Below, piece by piece: positions 13,175-13,460 of a stretch of DNA of 13,460 nucleotides. Origin of the DNA: HLUCCA09 sp038757905. GTDB taxonomy: Bacteria; Pseudomonadota; Alphaproteobacteria; Rhodobacterales; Rhodobacteraceae. The notes under the pieces are model-generated. The model did not search any database and had not been told where the DNA came from. It was given only the letters and a program-made list of their open reading frames with translations. A program made the translations under genes and the position numbers. The stretch's first letter is position 1. Each line of letters opens with the position of its first letter. Where the stretch lies: the NCBI GenBank assembly GCA_038757905.1, contig JBCDGG010000143.1, forward strand, positions 1 to 13,460. Reading direction: 5' to 3'.

Positions 13175-13183
13175 GTCCGTCGC

Positions 13184-13460
13184 TCATTCGGCGAGCATGG
13201 CGCCAAGGGCAGCGGCCGCATCGCCGCCATCGGCGGTGGTCACACCGTCGACCCAGGCCATGGCGGCGTCGGCATTGGCCTTGAGCCACCCCATGGCCGC
13301 CTCTTCCGGGTCCTGCCCGTCGTCGAGGATCGCGCCCATGATCTCGTTTTCCATGGCCAGCGTGAAGGACAGGTTGTTGAGGAACGTGCCGAGGTTCGGA
13401 CATTCCCCCGCCAGCCCGGCGCGGGTATTGGTGTAAACGGTCGCGCCGCCCAGATCGGGG
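13184..13460 (-). CDS. choX: Choline ABC transporter substrate-binding protein, C-terminal part
   Basis: The last 91 residues of a periplasmic substrate-binding protein; the gene enters from the right edge, so the start and signal peptide are outside the window. The reading frame begins PDLGGATVYTNTRAGLAGEC, followed by LNNLSFTLAMENEIMGAILDDG and WLKANADAAMAWVDGVTTADGG, then ends ALGAMLAE. This pattern, especially YTNTR, the C-P-N motif, the F-T-L-x-M-E-N-E helix and the closing VTTxDGGD, is that of ChoX-type choline/betaine binding proteins of the OpuAC fold. The presence of choWV in the same orientation supports the call. The stop lies 23 bp from the convergent GST stop. Confidence 0.85.
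   Translation of the reverse strand, partial: PDLGGATVYTNTRAGLAGECPNLGTFLNNLSFTLAMENEIMGAILDDGQDPEEAAMGWLKANADAAMAWVDGVTTADGGDAAAALGAMLAE

Noticed and set aside
1..13460. tRNA, rRNA, CRISPR array, insertion sequence or phage attachment site
   Set aside because: No cloverleaf, rRNA-like stretch, spaced short repeats, transposase motif or paired att-like direct repeats were seen on reading both strands.

Overview
This is a gene-dense, very GC-rich chromosomal segment. Gene content and protein style point to an alphaproteobacterium of the Rhodobacteraceae/Roseobacter type: a MTA phosphorylase of the type found in that family, PtsP of the nitrogen-PTS next to lysC, a ChoXWV choline importer and a CybB-like cytochrome b561. 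This assignment is inferred from remembered family features, not from a search. I see 14 genes: 12 complete, plus one cut by each window edge. Eleven are on the minus strand. There are no rRNA, tRNA, CRISPR, IS or phage genes.

Layout. (1) Positions 1-1736, minus strand: mtnP, a small VOC protein and a LysE-family exporter (cut by the left edge), closely spaced and probably co-transcribed. (2) 1843-3546, minus: a 567-residue membrane-anchored protein of unknown function with three 49-residue tandem repeats, partly encoded by DNA visibly poorer in G+C than its surroundings. (3) 3611-4216, minus: a flavin-reductase-like FMN protein, divergent from a GNAT acetyltransferase (4310-4801, plus). (4) 4815-5950: a cytochrome b561 and a divergent MarR regulator, sharing a 110-bp intergenic region with three TTGC/GCAA inverted repeats, likely the regulator's operators. 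(5) 6143-10032, minus: lysC (aspartate kinase) followed by ptsP (EI-Ntr with GAF domain). lysC contains an in-frame ATG with an excellent Shine-Dalgarno sequence, positioned to make a separate regulatory (beta) subunit. (6) 10033-10551: a 519-bp gene-free stretch full of short hairpins. (7) 10552-13460: a choline importer, choV and choW coupled by an ATGA overlap, with the choX 3' end at the right edge. A glutathione S-transferase on the opposite strand lies between choX and choWV.

Most of the window is housekeeping metabolism (methionine salvage, aspartate-family amino acids, nitrogen-PTS control, osmolyte/choline uptake) with small redox and detoxification genes between. I found no convincing undescribed multi-gene system. 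The most worthwhile leads are the repeat protein and its compositional mosaic, the MarR/cytochrome b561 switch, the internal lysC start, the split cho locus and the hairpin-rich lysC leader.
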